NCBI GenBank assembly: GCA_963802905.1
Contig: CAWDKH010000017.1
Coordinates: 1-64,000, forward strand
DNA: 64,000 nucleotides
From: DASQFQ01 sp963802905
GTDB taxonomy: Bacteria > Actinomycetota > Thermoleophilia > Solirubrobacterales > Solirubrobacteraceae
Reading direction: 5' to 3'
Shown: piece after piece, positions 1 to 7,758 of the stretch
Layout: each line of letters opens with the position of its first letter
Numbering within the stretch: the stretch's first letter is position 1
The notes under the pieces: generated by a model
What the model saw: only the letters and a program-made list of their open reading frames with translations
Databases searched by the model: none
What the model was told of the DNA's origin: nothing
Made by a program: the position numbers and the translations under genes

Positions 1-2265
1 CTCGGGCGCGAGGCGTTCCTCGAGCGCATGTGGCAGTGGCGCGAGCAGTACGGCGGCACGATCATCTCCCAGTACCGCCGCCTGGGCGCCTCCGTCGACT
101 TCGAGGACGAGCGCTTCACGCTCGACGAGCGCTACGTGAGCGCGGTCCTGAAGGTCTTCGTCGACCTCTACGACAAGGGCCTGATCTACCGCGACAACTA
201 CATGGTCAACTGGGATCCCGGCTCGCGCTCGGCGATCTCCGACCTCGAGGTCGAGGAGCGCGAGGCCACCGACACGCTCTACTGGATCGACTACCCGCTC
301 GAGGGCTGCAACGGCACGGTCACGATCGCCACCGTCCGGCCCGAGACGATGCTCGCCGACACCGCGATCGCGGTCCATCCCGACGACGAGCGCTACACGC
401 GGCTCGTGGGGGAGACGGCGACGCTGCCGCTCGTCGGGCGGCGGCTGAAGATCATCGCCGACCCCTACGTGAAGCCCGAGTTCGGCACCGGCGCGCTGAA
501 GATCACGCCGGCGCACGACCCCAACGACTTCGAGATCGGCCGCGCCCACGGGCTCGAGGAGATCTCGGTGATCGGCGAGGACGGCCGCATGACCGAGGCG
601 GCCGGCGAGCGCTTCGTCGGCATGACCGCGCTCGAGGCGCGCGAGGCCGTCGTCGAGGCGCTGCGCGAGGAGGGCCGGATCTCGCGCACCGAGCCCTACA
701 CGCACAACGTCCCGTTCTCCCACCGCTCGGGCGAGCGGATCGAGCCGCTGATCTCGCTGCAGTGGTTCATGCGGATGGACGAGCTCGCGGCGCCGGCGCT
801 CGACGTCGTCCGCGACGGCCGCGTCCGGATCCGCCCCGAGGGCCAGCGGCGGCGCTACTTCGAGTGGATGGAGAACATCCGGCCCTGGTGCATCTCGCGC
901 CAGCTGTGGTGGGGGCACCGGATCCCCGTCTGGTACCGGGGCAGCGAGACCTACTGCGGGATCGAGCCGCCCGAGGGCGAGGGCTGGGAGCGCGATCCCG
1001 ACGTCCTCGACACCTGGTTCTCGTCCGGCCTGTGGCCGTTCGCGACGCTCGGCTGGCCCGACGACACGCCGGAGCTGCGGGCGTTCTACCCGACCGACGT
1101 GCTCTCGACGGGCCGCGACATCATCTTCCTCTGGGTCGCCCGGATGATCATGTTCGGGCTCGAGCTCACCGACGACATCCCGTTCTCGGACGTCAACGTC
1201 CACCCGATCATCCAGGCGCCCGACGGGCGGCGGATGTCGAAGTCGCTGGGCACCGGCATCGACCCGCTCGACCTGATCGACGGCGGCCCGCGCCCGCCGG
1301 TCTTCGAGCAGGGCGGCGAGTTCCCCGCCTACGGCGCCGACGCCGTCCGCTTCGGCCTGCTGGCGATGTCGTCCTCGCAGGACGTCCGCTTCAACGAGGA
1401 CAAGGTCGCCCAGGGCCGCCAGCTCACCAACAAGCTCTGGAACGCGTCGCGGCTGCTGCTCCTGCGCGTCCCCGAGGAGCTGCCGGAGCCGCGCGCGGTC
1501 ACCGTCGAGGACGCATGGATCCTGTCGCGCTTGCAGCGGGCGAAGGCCGCGACGGAGAAGGCGTTCGAGGACTTCGAGTTCTACCGCGCGGCGCTCGGGC
1601 TCTACGACTTCGTCTACGGCGACCTCTGCGACTGGTACCTCGAGCTGATCAAGCCGCGGCTGTACGCGGACGACAACGCCGAGGTCAGCGCGGTCGCGCT
1701 GCACGTGCTGCGCGAGACGCTCGCGCTCGCCCACCCGGTGATCCCGTTCGTGACCGAGGAGATCTGGTCCTACCTGCCGGGCACCGAGGACCTGCTGATG
1801 GCCGGCCCGTGGCCCGCGCCGGACGAGGCGTTGATCGACGAGGGCGCCGAGGCCGAGGTCGCCCGCGCGATCGGCGCCGTCCAGGAGCTGCGCGCCTGGC
1901 GTGACCGCGTCGGCGCCGCGCCCGGCCGCGCGCTGGAGGCGCGGCTGGAGGCCGACGGCTACGAGCGCACCGCGGACGCGGTCGCGCGGCTCGCGCGCGT
2001 CGAGTGGACCGAGAACGGCACCGCGGGCGTTGCCACCGTCCCCGTCCCGGGCGGCAACGTCACCGTGCTCGCCTCCGACGCGGTCGACACCGAGGCCGAG
2101 GCGAAGCGCGCCGCGGCGGAGCGGACGCGGCTCGAAGGCGAGATCAAGCGCGCCGAGGGCAAGCTCGCCAACCAGGGCTTCGTCGCCAAGGCGCCGGCCA
2201 AGGTCGTCGACGCCGAGCGCGACAAGCTCGCGCGGCTGCAGGCCGAGCTGGAGGCGCTCGGGTGA
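1..2265 (+). CDS. valS: Valine--tRNA ligase, 3' part (5' end outside window)
   Basis: Class I aminoacyl-tRNA synthetase charging tRNA-Val in the cytoplasm. The reading frame is open from base 1, so the N-terminus with the HIGH motif lies upstream of the window. Visible parts are the editing (CP1) domain, with its threonine-rich TVRPETMLADTA segment, then the catalytic core with a KMSKS-type loop spelled RMSKS at 1231-1245. The anticodon-binding domain (around PFVTEEIW) follows, and a charged C-terminal coiled coil typical of ValRS covers about the last 60 residues. The stop overlaps the folC start as GTGA, which implies translational coupling. The coiled coil and the PETMLADTA-type motif favour ValRS over IleRS or LeuRS. 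Confidence 0.96.
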   Translation, partial: LGREAFLERMWQWREQYGGTIISQYRRLGASVDFEDERFTLDERYVSAVLKVFVDLYDKGLIYRDNYMVNWDPGSRSAISDLEVEEREATDTLYWIDYPLEGCNGTVTIATVRPETMLADTAIAVHPDDERYTRLVGETATLPLVGRRLKIIADPYVKPEFGTGALKITPAHDPNDFEIGRAHGLEEISVIGEDGRMTEAAGERFVGMTALEAREAVVEALREEGRISRTEPYTHNVPFSHRSGERIEPLISLQWFMRMDELAAPALDVVRDGRVRIRPEGQRRRYFEWMENIRPWCISRQLWWGHRIPVWYRGSETYCGIEPPEGEGWERDPDVLDTWFSSGLWPFATLGWPDDTPELRAFYPTDVLSTGRDIIFLWVARMIMFGLELTDDIPFSDVNVHPIIQAPDGRRMSKSLGTGIDPLDLIDGGPRPPVFEQGGEFPAYGADAVRFGLLAMSSSQDVRFNEDKVAQGRQLTNKLWNASRLLLLRVPEELPEPRAVTVEDAWILSRLQRAKAATEKAFEDFEFYRAALGLYDFVYGDLCDWYLELIKPRLYADDNAEVSAVALHVLRETLALAHPVIPFVTEEIWSYLPGTEDLLMAGPWPAPDEALIDEGAEAEVARAIGAVQELRAWRDRVGAAPGRALEARLEADGYERTADAVARLARVEWTENGTAGVATVPVPGGNVTVLASDAVDTEAEAKRAAAERTRLEGEIKRAEGKLANQGFVAKAPAKVVDAERDKLARLQAELEALG

Positions 2266-3485
2266 GCTGGACGCTCGAGCAGGCCGAGGATCACCTCCTC
2301 TCGCTGGAGCTGTTCGGGATGAAGTTCGGACTGGAGCGGATGCGGCGCCTGCTGACGGTCCTCGGCAGCCCACAGCGGGCGTTCCGCGCGATCCACGTGG
2401 TCGGCACCAACGGCAAGAGCTCGACGGTGCGGATGGCGGCGGCGATCCTCGACGCCCACGGCGTCCGTACCGGTGCGTACTTGTCGCCCCACCTCTCCAC
2501 CTTCGCGGAGCGCATCCGCATCGGCGACGCCGACCTCGAGCCCGACGCGTTCGGCGCCGCCGTCGAGCGCGCCGCCGCGGCCGCGGTCAAGGTCGACCGC
2601 ACGCTGACGGGTGGCGAGCGCGTGACCCAGTTCGAGCTGCTGACCGCGGCGGCGTTCGCCGAGCTCGCCGCGTGCGGGGTCGAGGCCGCGGTGGTCGAGG
2701 CCGGGCTCGGCGGGCGCCATGACGCCACCAACGTGCTCGCGGCCCCGGTCGCGGTGCTCACCAACGTCGACCTCGAGCACACGCGCTGGCTCGGCCCGAC
2801 GATCACCGACATCGCGCGGGAGAAGCTGGCGGTGGTGGCGCCCGGCTCGACGCTGGTCGTCGGCGAGCTCGACCCCGAAGCGGAGGCGGAGGTGGCGAAG
2901 GTCGACGCGCGCGTCGTGCGGGCGGATCCGGCCGACGGAGCTCCGTTCACCGGCTTCCAGCGGACCAACTTCGCGGTCGCGAAGACTGCTGCACGCGAGT
3001 TCCAGGGCGAGCCGCTCAACGAAGCCGCCGTCCTCCGCGCGGCCTCGTCGGTGACCGTCCCCGGCCGCTTCCAGATCACCGCCGAGGACCCGCTGACGAT
3101 CTACGACGGCGCGCACAACCCGTCCGGCGTCGCCGCGCTCGCCGCCGCGCTGCACGACGCCGTGCAGGACCGGCCGCTGATCCCCGTCCTCTCCGTGCTC
3201 GACGACAAGGACGCCGCCGGCATGCTGCGCGCGCTCGTGCCACTCGCCGCCGGCGCCGTGTTCACCGCGTCGAGCAACCCGCGCGCGCTCAGCCCGGCCA
3301 CGCTGGCGTCGCTGTGGAGCCAGCTCTCCGGACCGCCCGCGGAGATCGAGGCCGACCCGCGCGCGGCGGTCGAAAGGGCTCGCGAGCTCGCCGGCGAACA
3401 CGGCGCTGTGGTGGCCACCGGCTCGATCTACCTGGTCGCCGATCTGCTGGCCGAACCGGGGCGCCGGAGGGCGTCAGCGCTGTGA
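2262..3485 (+). CDS. folC: Bifunctional folylpolyglutamate synthase/dihydrofolate synthase
   Basis: Mur-ligase-like enzyme that adds glutamate to dihydropteroate or folates using ATP. The GTG start at 2262 overlaps the valS stop and gives 407 residues, normal for FolC. The ATP-binding loop GTNGKSS is near residues 48-54. The conserved YLSPHL and EAGLGGRHDATN segments follow, and the C-terminal Mur-ligase domain contains YDGAHNPSG. A valS-folC tandem is common in bacteria. The stop again overlaps the next start (GTGA), so the first genes form one operon. Confidence 0.96.
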   Translation: MSWTLEQAEDHLLSLELFGMKFGLERMRRLLTVLGSPQRAFRAIHVVGTNGKSSTVRMAAAILDAHGVRTGAYLSPHLSTFAERIRIGDADLEPDAFGAAVERAAAAAVKVDRTLTGGERVTQFELLTAAAFAELAACGVEAAVVEAGLGGRHDATNVLAAPVAVLTNVDLEHTRWLGPTITDIAREKLAVVAPGSTLVVGELDPEAEAEVAKVDARVVRADPADGAPFTGFQRTNFAVAKTAAREFQGEPLNEAAVLRAASSVTVPGRFQITAEDPLTIYDGAHNPSGVAALAAALHDAVQDRPLIPVLSVLDDKDAAGMLRALVPLAAGAVFTASSNPRALSPATLASLWSQLSGPPAEIEADPRAAVERARELAGEHGAVVATGSIYLVADLLAEPGRRRASAL

Positions 3486-3598
3486 GCCCGCGCGGGCCCG
3501 GCGTGCTGCAGATGGTGGCCCTCGTGGCCGTCGTCGTGGCCCTCGTTATCCTCGTCTTCTTCGCCCTCGGGTACCTCTTTGGCCGGATGTTCCTGTAA
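3482..3598 (+). CDS. Small single-pass membrane protein, unknown function
   Basis: A 38-residue frame starting with GTG at 3482, overlapping the folC stop by four bases. After a short Pro/Arg/Gly-rich start, one hydrophobic helix of about 22 residues (Val/Ala/Leu/Phe) runs nearly to the C-terminus, which ends GRMFL. Tight coupling to folC and preserved membrane-helix character support a real gene. It is too small to assign a role, and no family is recognised. Confidence 0.55.
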   Translation: MSPRGPGVLQMVALVAVVVALVILVFFALGYLFGRMFL

Positions 3599-3607
3599 GC
3601 AGCCGGG

Positions 3608-3613
3608 TACTCT
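3608..3613 (+). promoter_or_regulatory. Candidate -10 box (TACTCT)
   Basis: TAnnnT hexamer ending six bases before the GTG at 3620. This spacing would put the transcript start at or next to the start codon, a leaderless arrangement seen for many genes in this window. No clear -35 is visible. Confidence 0.4.
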
Positions 3614-3619
3614 CTCGCG

Positions 3620-4162
3620 GTGCGCATGCTGACTCTCGGCGTCTTCGGCATCAACAACGACAGCGTCAACACGGCGGTCAACGTCCTGATCCTCGTGCTG
3701 CTCGTCGTGTGGGTGGCGCTGGTGTTCTGGACCTTCAGCGACGCCCGTCGCCGGATCGACGACCCGATGCTCGTGGGGTGCGCGACGCTCGCGTCGCTGT
3801 TCCCGTTCGTGGGCACGATCGTCTACACGATCATCCGCCCGCCGGAGTTCCTCGACGACGTGCGGCTGCGCGAGCTCGAGATGCAGGCCGCCGAGGCGCG
3901 CCTGAGCTCGTTCGACTACCAGCTGTGCCCGTACTGCGACTACGAGGTCAAGGGCGACTACCTGCGCTGCCCGAGCTGCATGCGGCGGCTCAAGGAGCGC
4001 TGCTACTCGTGCGGCAAGCCGATCGACCCCGCCTGGAAGCTGTGCCCGTACTGCGAGGCCGAGACCGGCGCCGTCCCGCCGCCCTCCGCGCGCCGCCGGC
4101 GCCGTGGCGGCACGTCGTCGGAGCAGGCCGTGTCCGCGGCTGAGCCTCCGCCGACGCAATAA
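3620..4162 (+). CDS. Membrane protein with double zinc ribbon
   Basis: 180 residues. Two hydrophobic helices (about residues 20-42 and 52-72) are joined by a short basic loop containing DARRRIDDP. The cytosolic C-terminal half has four CxxC knuckles (CPYC from residue 103, then CPSC, CYSC and CPYC), which is a double zinc-ribbon arrangement, followed by a basic Arg-rich tail. The N-terminal half resembles phospholipase-D-nuclease N-terminal-type helices often fused to zinc ribbons in actinobacteria. The role is unknown. The start is the GTG at 3620; an ATG two codons later is possible. Confidence 0.75.
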   Translation: MRMLTLGVFGINNDSVNTAVNVLILVLLVVWVALVFWTFSDARRRIDDPMLVGCATLASLFPFVGTIVYTIIRPPEFLDDVRLRELEMQAAEARLSSFDYQLCPYCDYEVKGDYLRCPSCMRRLKERCYSCGKPIDPAWKLCPYCEAETGAVPPPSARRRRRGGTSSEQAVSAAEPPPTQ

Positions 4163-4170
4163 CCCCTCTG

Positions 4171-4176
4171 AAAGGA
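4171..4176 (+). promoter_or_regulatory. Ribosome binding site of ndk
   Basis: AAAGGA, seven bases before the ATG at 4184, is one of the few canonical Shine-Dalgarno sequences in this window. It fixes the ndk start. Confidence 0.7.
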
Positions 4177-4183
4177 ACCGCCA

Positions 4184-4588
4184 ATGGACCGGACCCTCAT
4201 CCTGGTCAAGCCGGACGCGTTCGCGCGCAACCTGACCGGTGAGATCATCGCCCGCTTCGAGCGCAAGGGCCTGCGGATCGCCGCTCTTCGTCACATGACG
4301 ATGGACACCCAGCTCGCCGAGCAGCACTACGCCGAGCACGACGGCAAGCCGTTCTTCGGCGAGCTCGTCTCGTTCATCACCTCCGGTCCGCTCGTCGCGA
4401 TGGTGCTCGAAGGCGACGAGGCCGTGCGCGCCGCGCGCCAGGTGATCGGCGCCACCAACCCGCTCGAGGCGACCACCGGCTCGATCCGCGGCGACTTCGC
4501 CGTCGAGGTGGGCCAGAACATGGTCCACGGCTCGGACTCGGCCGAGTCCGCCGAGCGCGAGGCGAAGCTGTTCTTCCCCGACCTCTAA
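4184..4588 (+). CDS. ndk: Nucleoside diphosphate kinase
   Basis: Transfers the gamma phosphate between nucleoside tri- and diphosphates through a phosphohistidine. The 134-residue length is typical of bacterial Ndk. It begins RTLILVKPDA, and the active-site histidine lies in NMVHGSDS at about residue 115. The RNLTGEI and ATNPLEATTGSIRGD nucleotide-binding segments are present. The TAA stop overlaps the inferred maf start at 4588. Confidence 0.97.
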   Translation: MDRTLILVKPDAFARNLTGEIIARFERKGLRIAALRHMTMDTQLAEQHYAEHDGKPFFGELVSFITSGPLVAMVLEGDEAVRAARQVIGATNPLEATTGSIRGDFAVEVGQNMVHGSDSAESAEREAKLFFPDL

Positions 4589-5157
4589 TCCTCGCGTCCG
4601 CCTCGCCCCAGCGGCGGGCGATCCTCGAGCAGGCGGGCATCGCCTTCGAGGTGCGGGTCTCCGGCGTCGAGGAGGAGACCCGCGGCGACCCGCGGTGGGT
4701 CGCGGTGGAGAACGCGCGCCGCAAAGCGCTGGCGGTCGAGGGCGAAGTCGTCCTCGGCGCGGACACCGACGTCGCGCTCGACGGCGACATCCTCGGCAAG
4801 CCCGCGGACGAGGCCCAGGCGCTCGCGTTCCTGGAGCGGCTCTCCGGCCGCACCCACCACGTCGTCGGGGGCATCGCGGTGGTGCGCGGCGGCACGCTCA
4901 CGACCGGCGTCGAGGTCACCGAGGTCGAGTTCGCCGCCCTCGACCGGTCAACGGTCGAGTGGTACGTGAGGTCGAGGGAGTGGGAGGGGCGCGCGGGCGG
5001 CTACGCCATCCAGGGCCGCGGCGCCACGCTGATCGCCGGAATCCGGGGCGACTATCTGAACGTCGTCGGGCTGCCGCTCGCACGGCTCCTGAAGCTGCAT
5101 CCCGACATGCATCCAGCCACCCCAATTTCCAGGGGTTCCGCGGGGGACGTTCGGTAG
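4588..5157 (+). CDS. maf: Maf-like nucleotide pyrophosphatase, apparent ATC start
   Basis: Maf/HAM1-superfamily pyrophosphatase that hydrolyses non-canonical or modified NTPs. Family motifs are the N-terminal LASASPQRR signature, ADTDVALDG, ILGKPAD, LSGRTHHVVGG and the C-terminal GRAGGYAIQG with NVVGLPLARL. The signature is encoded from 4588, but no ATG, GTG or TTG precedes it in this frame after any reasonable distance. The first standard start is the GTG at 4651, which would delete the catalytic loop. The ATC at 4588 overlaps the ndk stop as TAATC, mimicking the common TAATG junction, so either ATC is used or a base is wrong. From 4588 the length is about 189 residues, normal for Maf. Confidence 0.85.
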   Translation: MLASASPQRRAILEQAGIAFEVRVSGVEEETRGDPRWVAVENARRKALAVEGEVVLGADTDVALDGDILGKPADEAQALAFLERLSGRTHHVVGGIAVVRGGTLTTGVEVTEVEFAALDRSTVEWYVRSREWEGRAGGYAIQGRGATLIAGIRGDYLNVVGLPLARLLKLHPDMHPATPISRGSAGDVR

Positions 5158-5160
5158 ACT
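5155..5160 (+). promoter_or_regulatory. Candidate -10 box upstream of mreB (TAGACT)
   Basis: TAGACT overlaps the maf stop and would give mreB a leader of roughly 55 bases. The same hexamer precedes proA and holA. No convincing -35 is visible, so the call is tentative. Confidence 0.35.
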
Positions 5161-5223
5161 GGCCGCCACCGCGCGGGACCCCTCGGGAACCACTCCCCGG
5201 TCACGCGCGCAGGGTTCCTCCTC

Positions 5224-6279
5224 ATGGGCTTCTTCTCGTACCTCACCGGCTTCGGTGGCCGCGACATGGCGGTCGACCTTGGCACGGCCAACACACTCGT
5301 CTACGTACGTGGGCGCGGCATCGTGCTGTCCGAGCCGTCGGTGGTCGCGATCGACTCGCGCACCGGCGAGGTCCACGCCGTGGGGATCGAGGCCAAGCGC
5401 ATGCTCGGGCGCACGCCCGGCACGATCAGCGCGATCCGGCCACTGAAGGACGGCGTGATCGCCGACTTCGACGTGACGGAGGAGATGCTCCGCCACTTCA
5501 TCCAGAAGGTGCACCAGAACCGCTGGGCGCATCCGCGCGTCGTGGTCTGCGTGCCGTCCGGCGTGACCGGCGTGGAGAAGCGCGCGGTGGAGGAGGCATG
5601 TCTGAGCGCCGGTGCGCGCCAGGCGTACCTGATCGAGGAGCCGATGGCCGCGGCCATCGGCGCCGGCCTGCCGGTGGGGGAGCCGACGGGCAACATGGTG
5701 GTCGACATCGGCGGCGGTACGTCCGAGGTCGCGGTGATCTCGCTCGGCGGGATCGTGGTCTCGCAGTCGATCCGCGTCGGCGGCGACGAGCTCGACGAGG
5801 CGATCATCAACTACGTCAAGAAGGAGTACAAGCTCCTGATCGGCCAGCAGACGGCCGAGGAGGTCAAGCTCGAGATCGGCTCCGCCTACCCCTTGGAGGA
5901 GGAGGTGCAGGCGGAGATCCGCGGGCGCGACCTCGTGTCTGGACTGCCCAAGACCGTGGTACTCACCTCCGAGGAGGTTCGCGCCGCGCTCGAGGAGCCG
6001 CTCGTGCAGATCATCGACGCCATCAAGGAGACGCTGGACCGCACCCCGCCGGAGCTGGCGTCGGACATCATGGACCGCGGCATCATGCTCGCGGGCGGCG
6101 GTTCGCTGCTGCAGGGCATTGACGAGCGGCTGCGCGAAGAGACGCAGATGCCCGCACACCGCGCCGAGTCACCGCTGACGTGCGTCGCGGTCGGCTCCGG
6201 GCGCTCGCTGGAGGAGTTCGAAGCGATCCACCGCTCGAACCGCAACAACTCGCGGAACAACCGCCGGCCCAGGCGATGA
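5224..6279 (+). CDS. mreB: Rod shape-determining protein MreB
   Basis: Actin-like ATPase that polymerises under the membrane and guides lateral wall synthesis. The 351 residues show the actin-fold phosphate loops: DLGTANTLVYV near the N-terminus, the phosphate-2 loop DIGGGTSEVAVIS, and the adenosine motif LAGGGSLLQGI. The C-terminus has an unusual Asn/Arg-rich tail after residue about 335. It heads the mreBCD-mrdA-rodA elongasome cluster. The ATG at 5224 fits the family start (MGFFSYLTG, then the membrane-facing N-terminus). Confidence 0.97.
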   Translation: MGFFSYLTGFGGRDMAVDLGTANTLVYVRGRGIVLSEPSVVAIDSRTGEVHAVGIEAKRMLGRTPGTISAIRPLKDGVIADFDVTEEMLRHFIQKVHQNRWAHPRVVVCVPSGVTGVEKRAVEEACLSAGARQAYLIEEPMAAAIGAGLPVGEPTGNMVVDIGGGTSEVAVISLGGIVVSQSIRVGGDELDEAIINYVKKEYKLLIGQQTAEEVKLEIGSAYPLEEEVQAEIRGRDLVSGLPKTVVLTSEEVRAALEEPLVQIIDAIKETLDRTPPELASDIMDRGIMLAGGGSLLQGIDERLREETQMPAHRAESPLTCVAVGSGRSLEEFEAIHRSNRNNSRNNRRPRR

Positions 6280-6310
6280 ACCCCAACCCCACTTCGGAGA
6301 CACTTTTCGC

Positions 6311-7195
6311 ATGTACGACAAAGCGGTGCGGCGACGCCGGGCGGTCTTGGCCGTCCTGGTGGCGCTCTCGCTGACCCTGCTCACCGCCTACTTCGGCGAA
6401 TCCAGCTCCGGCGGCTTGCACAGCGTCCAGCGCGGCGCGATGGAGGTGCTTGCTCCGATCCAGGAGGGCGCCAATCGCGTCGTCAAGCCGTTCCGCGACC
6501 TCTTCGGGTGGTTCGGTGACACGCTGGACGCCAAGGACGAGCGCGACAAGCTCAAGAAGGAGCGCGACGCGCTGCGCCAGGAGGTCACCCAGCTCCAGGT
6601 CGACGGCACCGAGAACAAGACGCTGCGCGGCCTGCTCGACATCAACTCGGGCGGCGGCATGAAGGCCTACGAGCCGGTGATCGCCCGCGTCTTCGCGCGC
6701 TCGCCGAGCACCTGGTACTCGACCGTCGAGATCAACAAGGGCTCGAGCGACGGCGTGAAGCCGGACCAGCCCGTGATCAACGGCGAGGGCCTCATCGGCA
6801 AGGTCAAGTCGGTCTCCGACGGCAACGCGATCGTGATGCTGCTCACCGACCAGGAGTTCGGCGTCTCCGCCAAGGCCGCCCGCTCCGGCGAGCCGGGCTC
6901 GATCGACCCCGCGGTCGGCGCACCCGGCGACCTGCTGCTCGAGCTCGTCCCGCGCGGCAAGCTCGTCAAGAAGGGCGAGCGGATCGTCACGGCCGGCACG
7001 GTCTCGACGCGGCTGAAGTCGCTGTTCCCGCCCGGGATCCTGATCGGGACGGTGCACCGCGTCGACGAGGGCGAGGGCGAGCTCGATCGCCGCATCCACG
7101 TGCGCCCCGCCGCCGACCTGCGCCGGCTCGAGTACGTCGAGGTCCTGACGAAGCCCGACACCGACCTCGTCGCCTCGACGACCGCGACGCCGTGA
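6311..7195 (+). CDS. mreC: Rod shape-determining protein MreC
   Basis: Periplasm-facing scaffold linking MreB to the wall synthases. The 294 residues comprise a short basic N-terminus, one membrane helix (about residues 11-28), a coiled coil rich in Lys/Asp/Glu/Arg (about 70-105), and the two beta-barrel core (VIARVFARSPSTWYSTVEIN onward). Family landmarks include INGEGLIGKV. The next gene starts inside its stop codon (GTGA). Confidence 0.94.
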   Translation: MYDKAVRRRRAVLAVLVALSLTLLTAYFGESSSGGLHSVQRGAMEVLAPIQEGANRVVKPFRDLFGWFGDTLDAKDERDKLKKERDALRQEVTQLQVDGTENKTLRGLLDINSGGGMKAYEPVIARVFARSPSTWYSTVEINKGSSDGVKPDQPVINGEGLIGKVKSVSDGNAIVMLLTDQEFGVSAKAARSGEPGSIDPAVGAPGDLLLELVPRGKLVKKGERIVTAGTVSTRLKSLFPPGILIGTVHRVDEGEGELDRRIHVRPAADLRRLEYVEVLTKPDTDLVASTTATP

Positions 7196-7758
7196 CCCCG
7201 ACCGGCCCCGCGATCGCCCGTCTCGTCGCCCTCGGTCTGCTGGGGAGCATCCTGCAGCTGACCGCGGTCGCGCAGATCACCGTGTTCGGGGTGCCCGCCG
7301 ACCTGTCGCCGCTGCTGGTCGCGTCCGTCGGGCTGCTGATGGGCTCGGTGCCCGGGGCGCTGTTCGGCTTCGGCGTCGGGCTGTTCGCCGACACCGCGCT
7401 GCTGCAGACGCTCGGCATCTCCTCGCTCGTACTGACCGCGGTCGGCTACTGGGCGGGGCGGCTGCGCGAGCTGCGCGACCCCGCGCACGGGCTCGTCCCG
7501 GTGGCGGTTGGCGCCCTCGCCACCGCGGTCTACGCGATCGGCTTCTCGGTCATGCAGTTCCTGCTCGGCGTCGACGCGCCGGTGTCGCTGCTGCTCGTTC
7601 GCCAGATCCTGCTGCTGTTCGTGCTCAACACGCTGCTCGCGCTGCCGGTGCACCTGCTGGTGCGGCGCTGGCTGTCCCCGTTCCTGCCCGACGACCCGCG
7701 CCGCCGCCGGCGCCGGGCCTACACGACCGGCGGGCTCAGCCCGCTCTCGAAGGCATAA
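7192..7758 (+). CDS. mreD: Rod shape-determining protein MreD
   Basis: Polytopic membrane partner of MreC in the elongasome. The 188 residues form about five hydrophobic helices, followed by a short Arg-rich cytosolic tail. The GTG at 7192 overlaps the mreC TGA. Sequence is weakly conserved in this family, so position between mreC and mrdA and the membrane topology carry the assignment. Confidence 0.9.
   Translation: MTPTGPAIARLVALGLLGSILQLTAVAQITVFGVPADLSPLLVASVGLLMGSVPGALFGFGVGLFADTALLQTLGISSLVLTAVGYWAGRLRELRDPAHGLVPVAVGALATAVYAIGFSVMQFLLGVDAPVSLLLVRQILLLFVLNTLLALPVHLLVRRWLSPFLPDDPRRRRRRAYTTGGLSPLSKA

Noticed and set aside
1959..3401. Long open frame antisense to valS/folC
   Set aside because: It covers well-conserved FolC sequence on the other strand, is very Arg/Gly/Asp-rich, and has no family signature. 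High GC with G/C-rich third positions produces such shadows.
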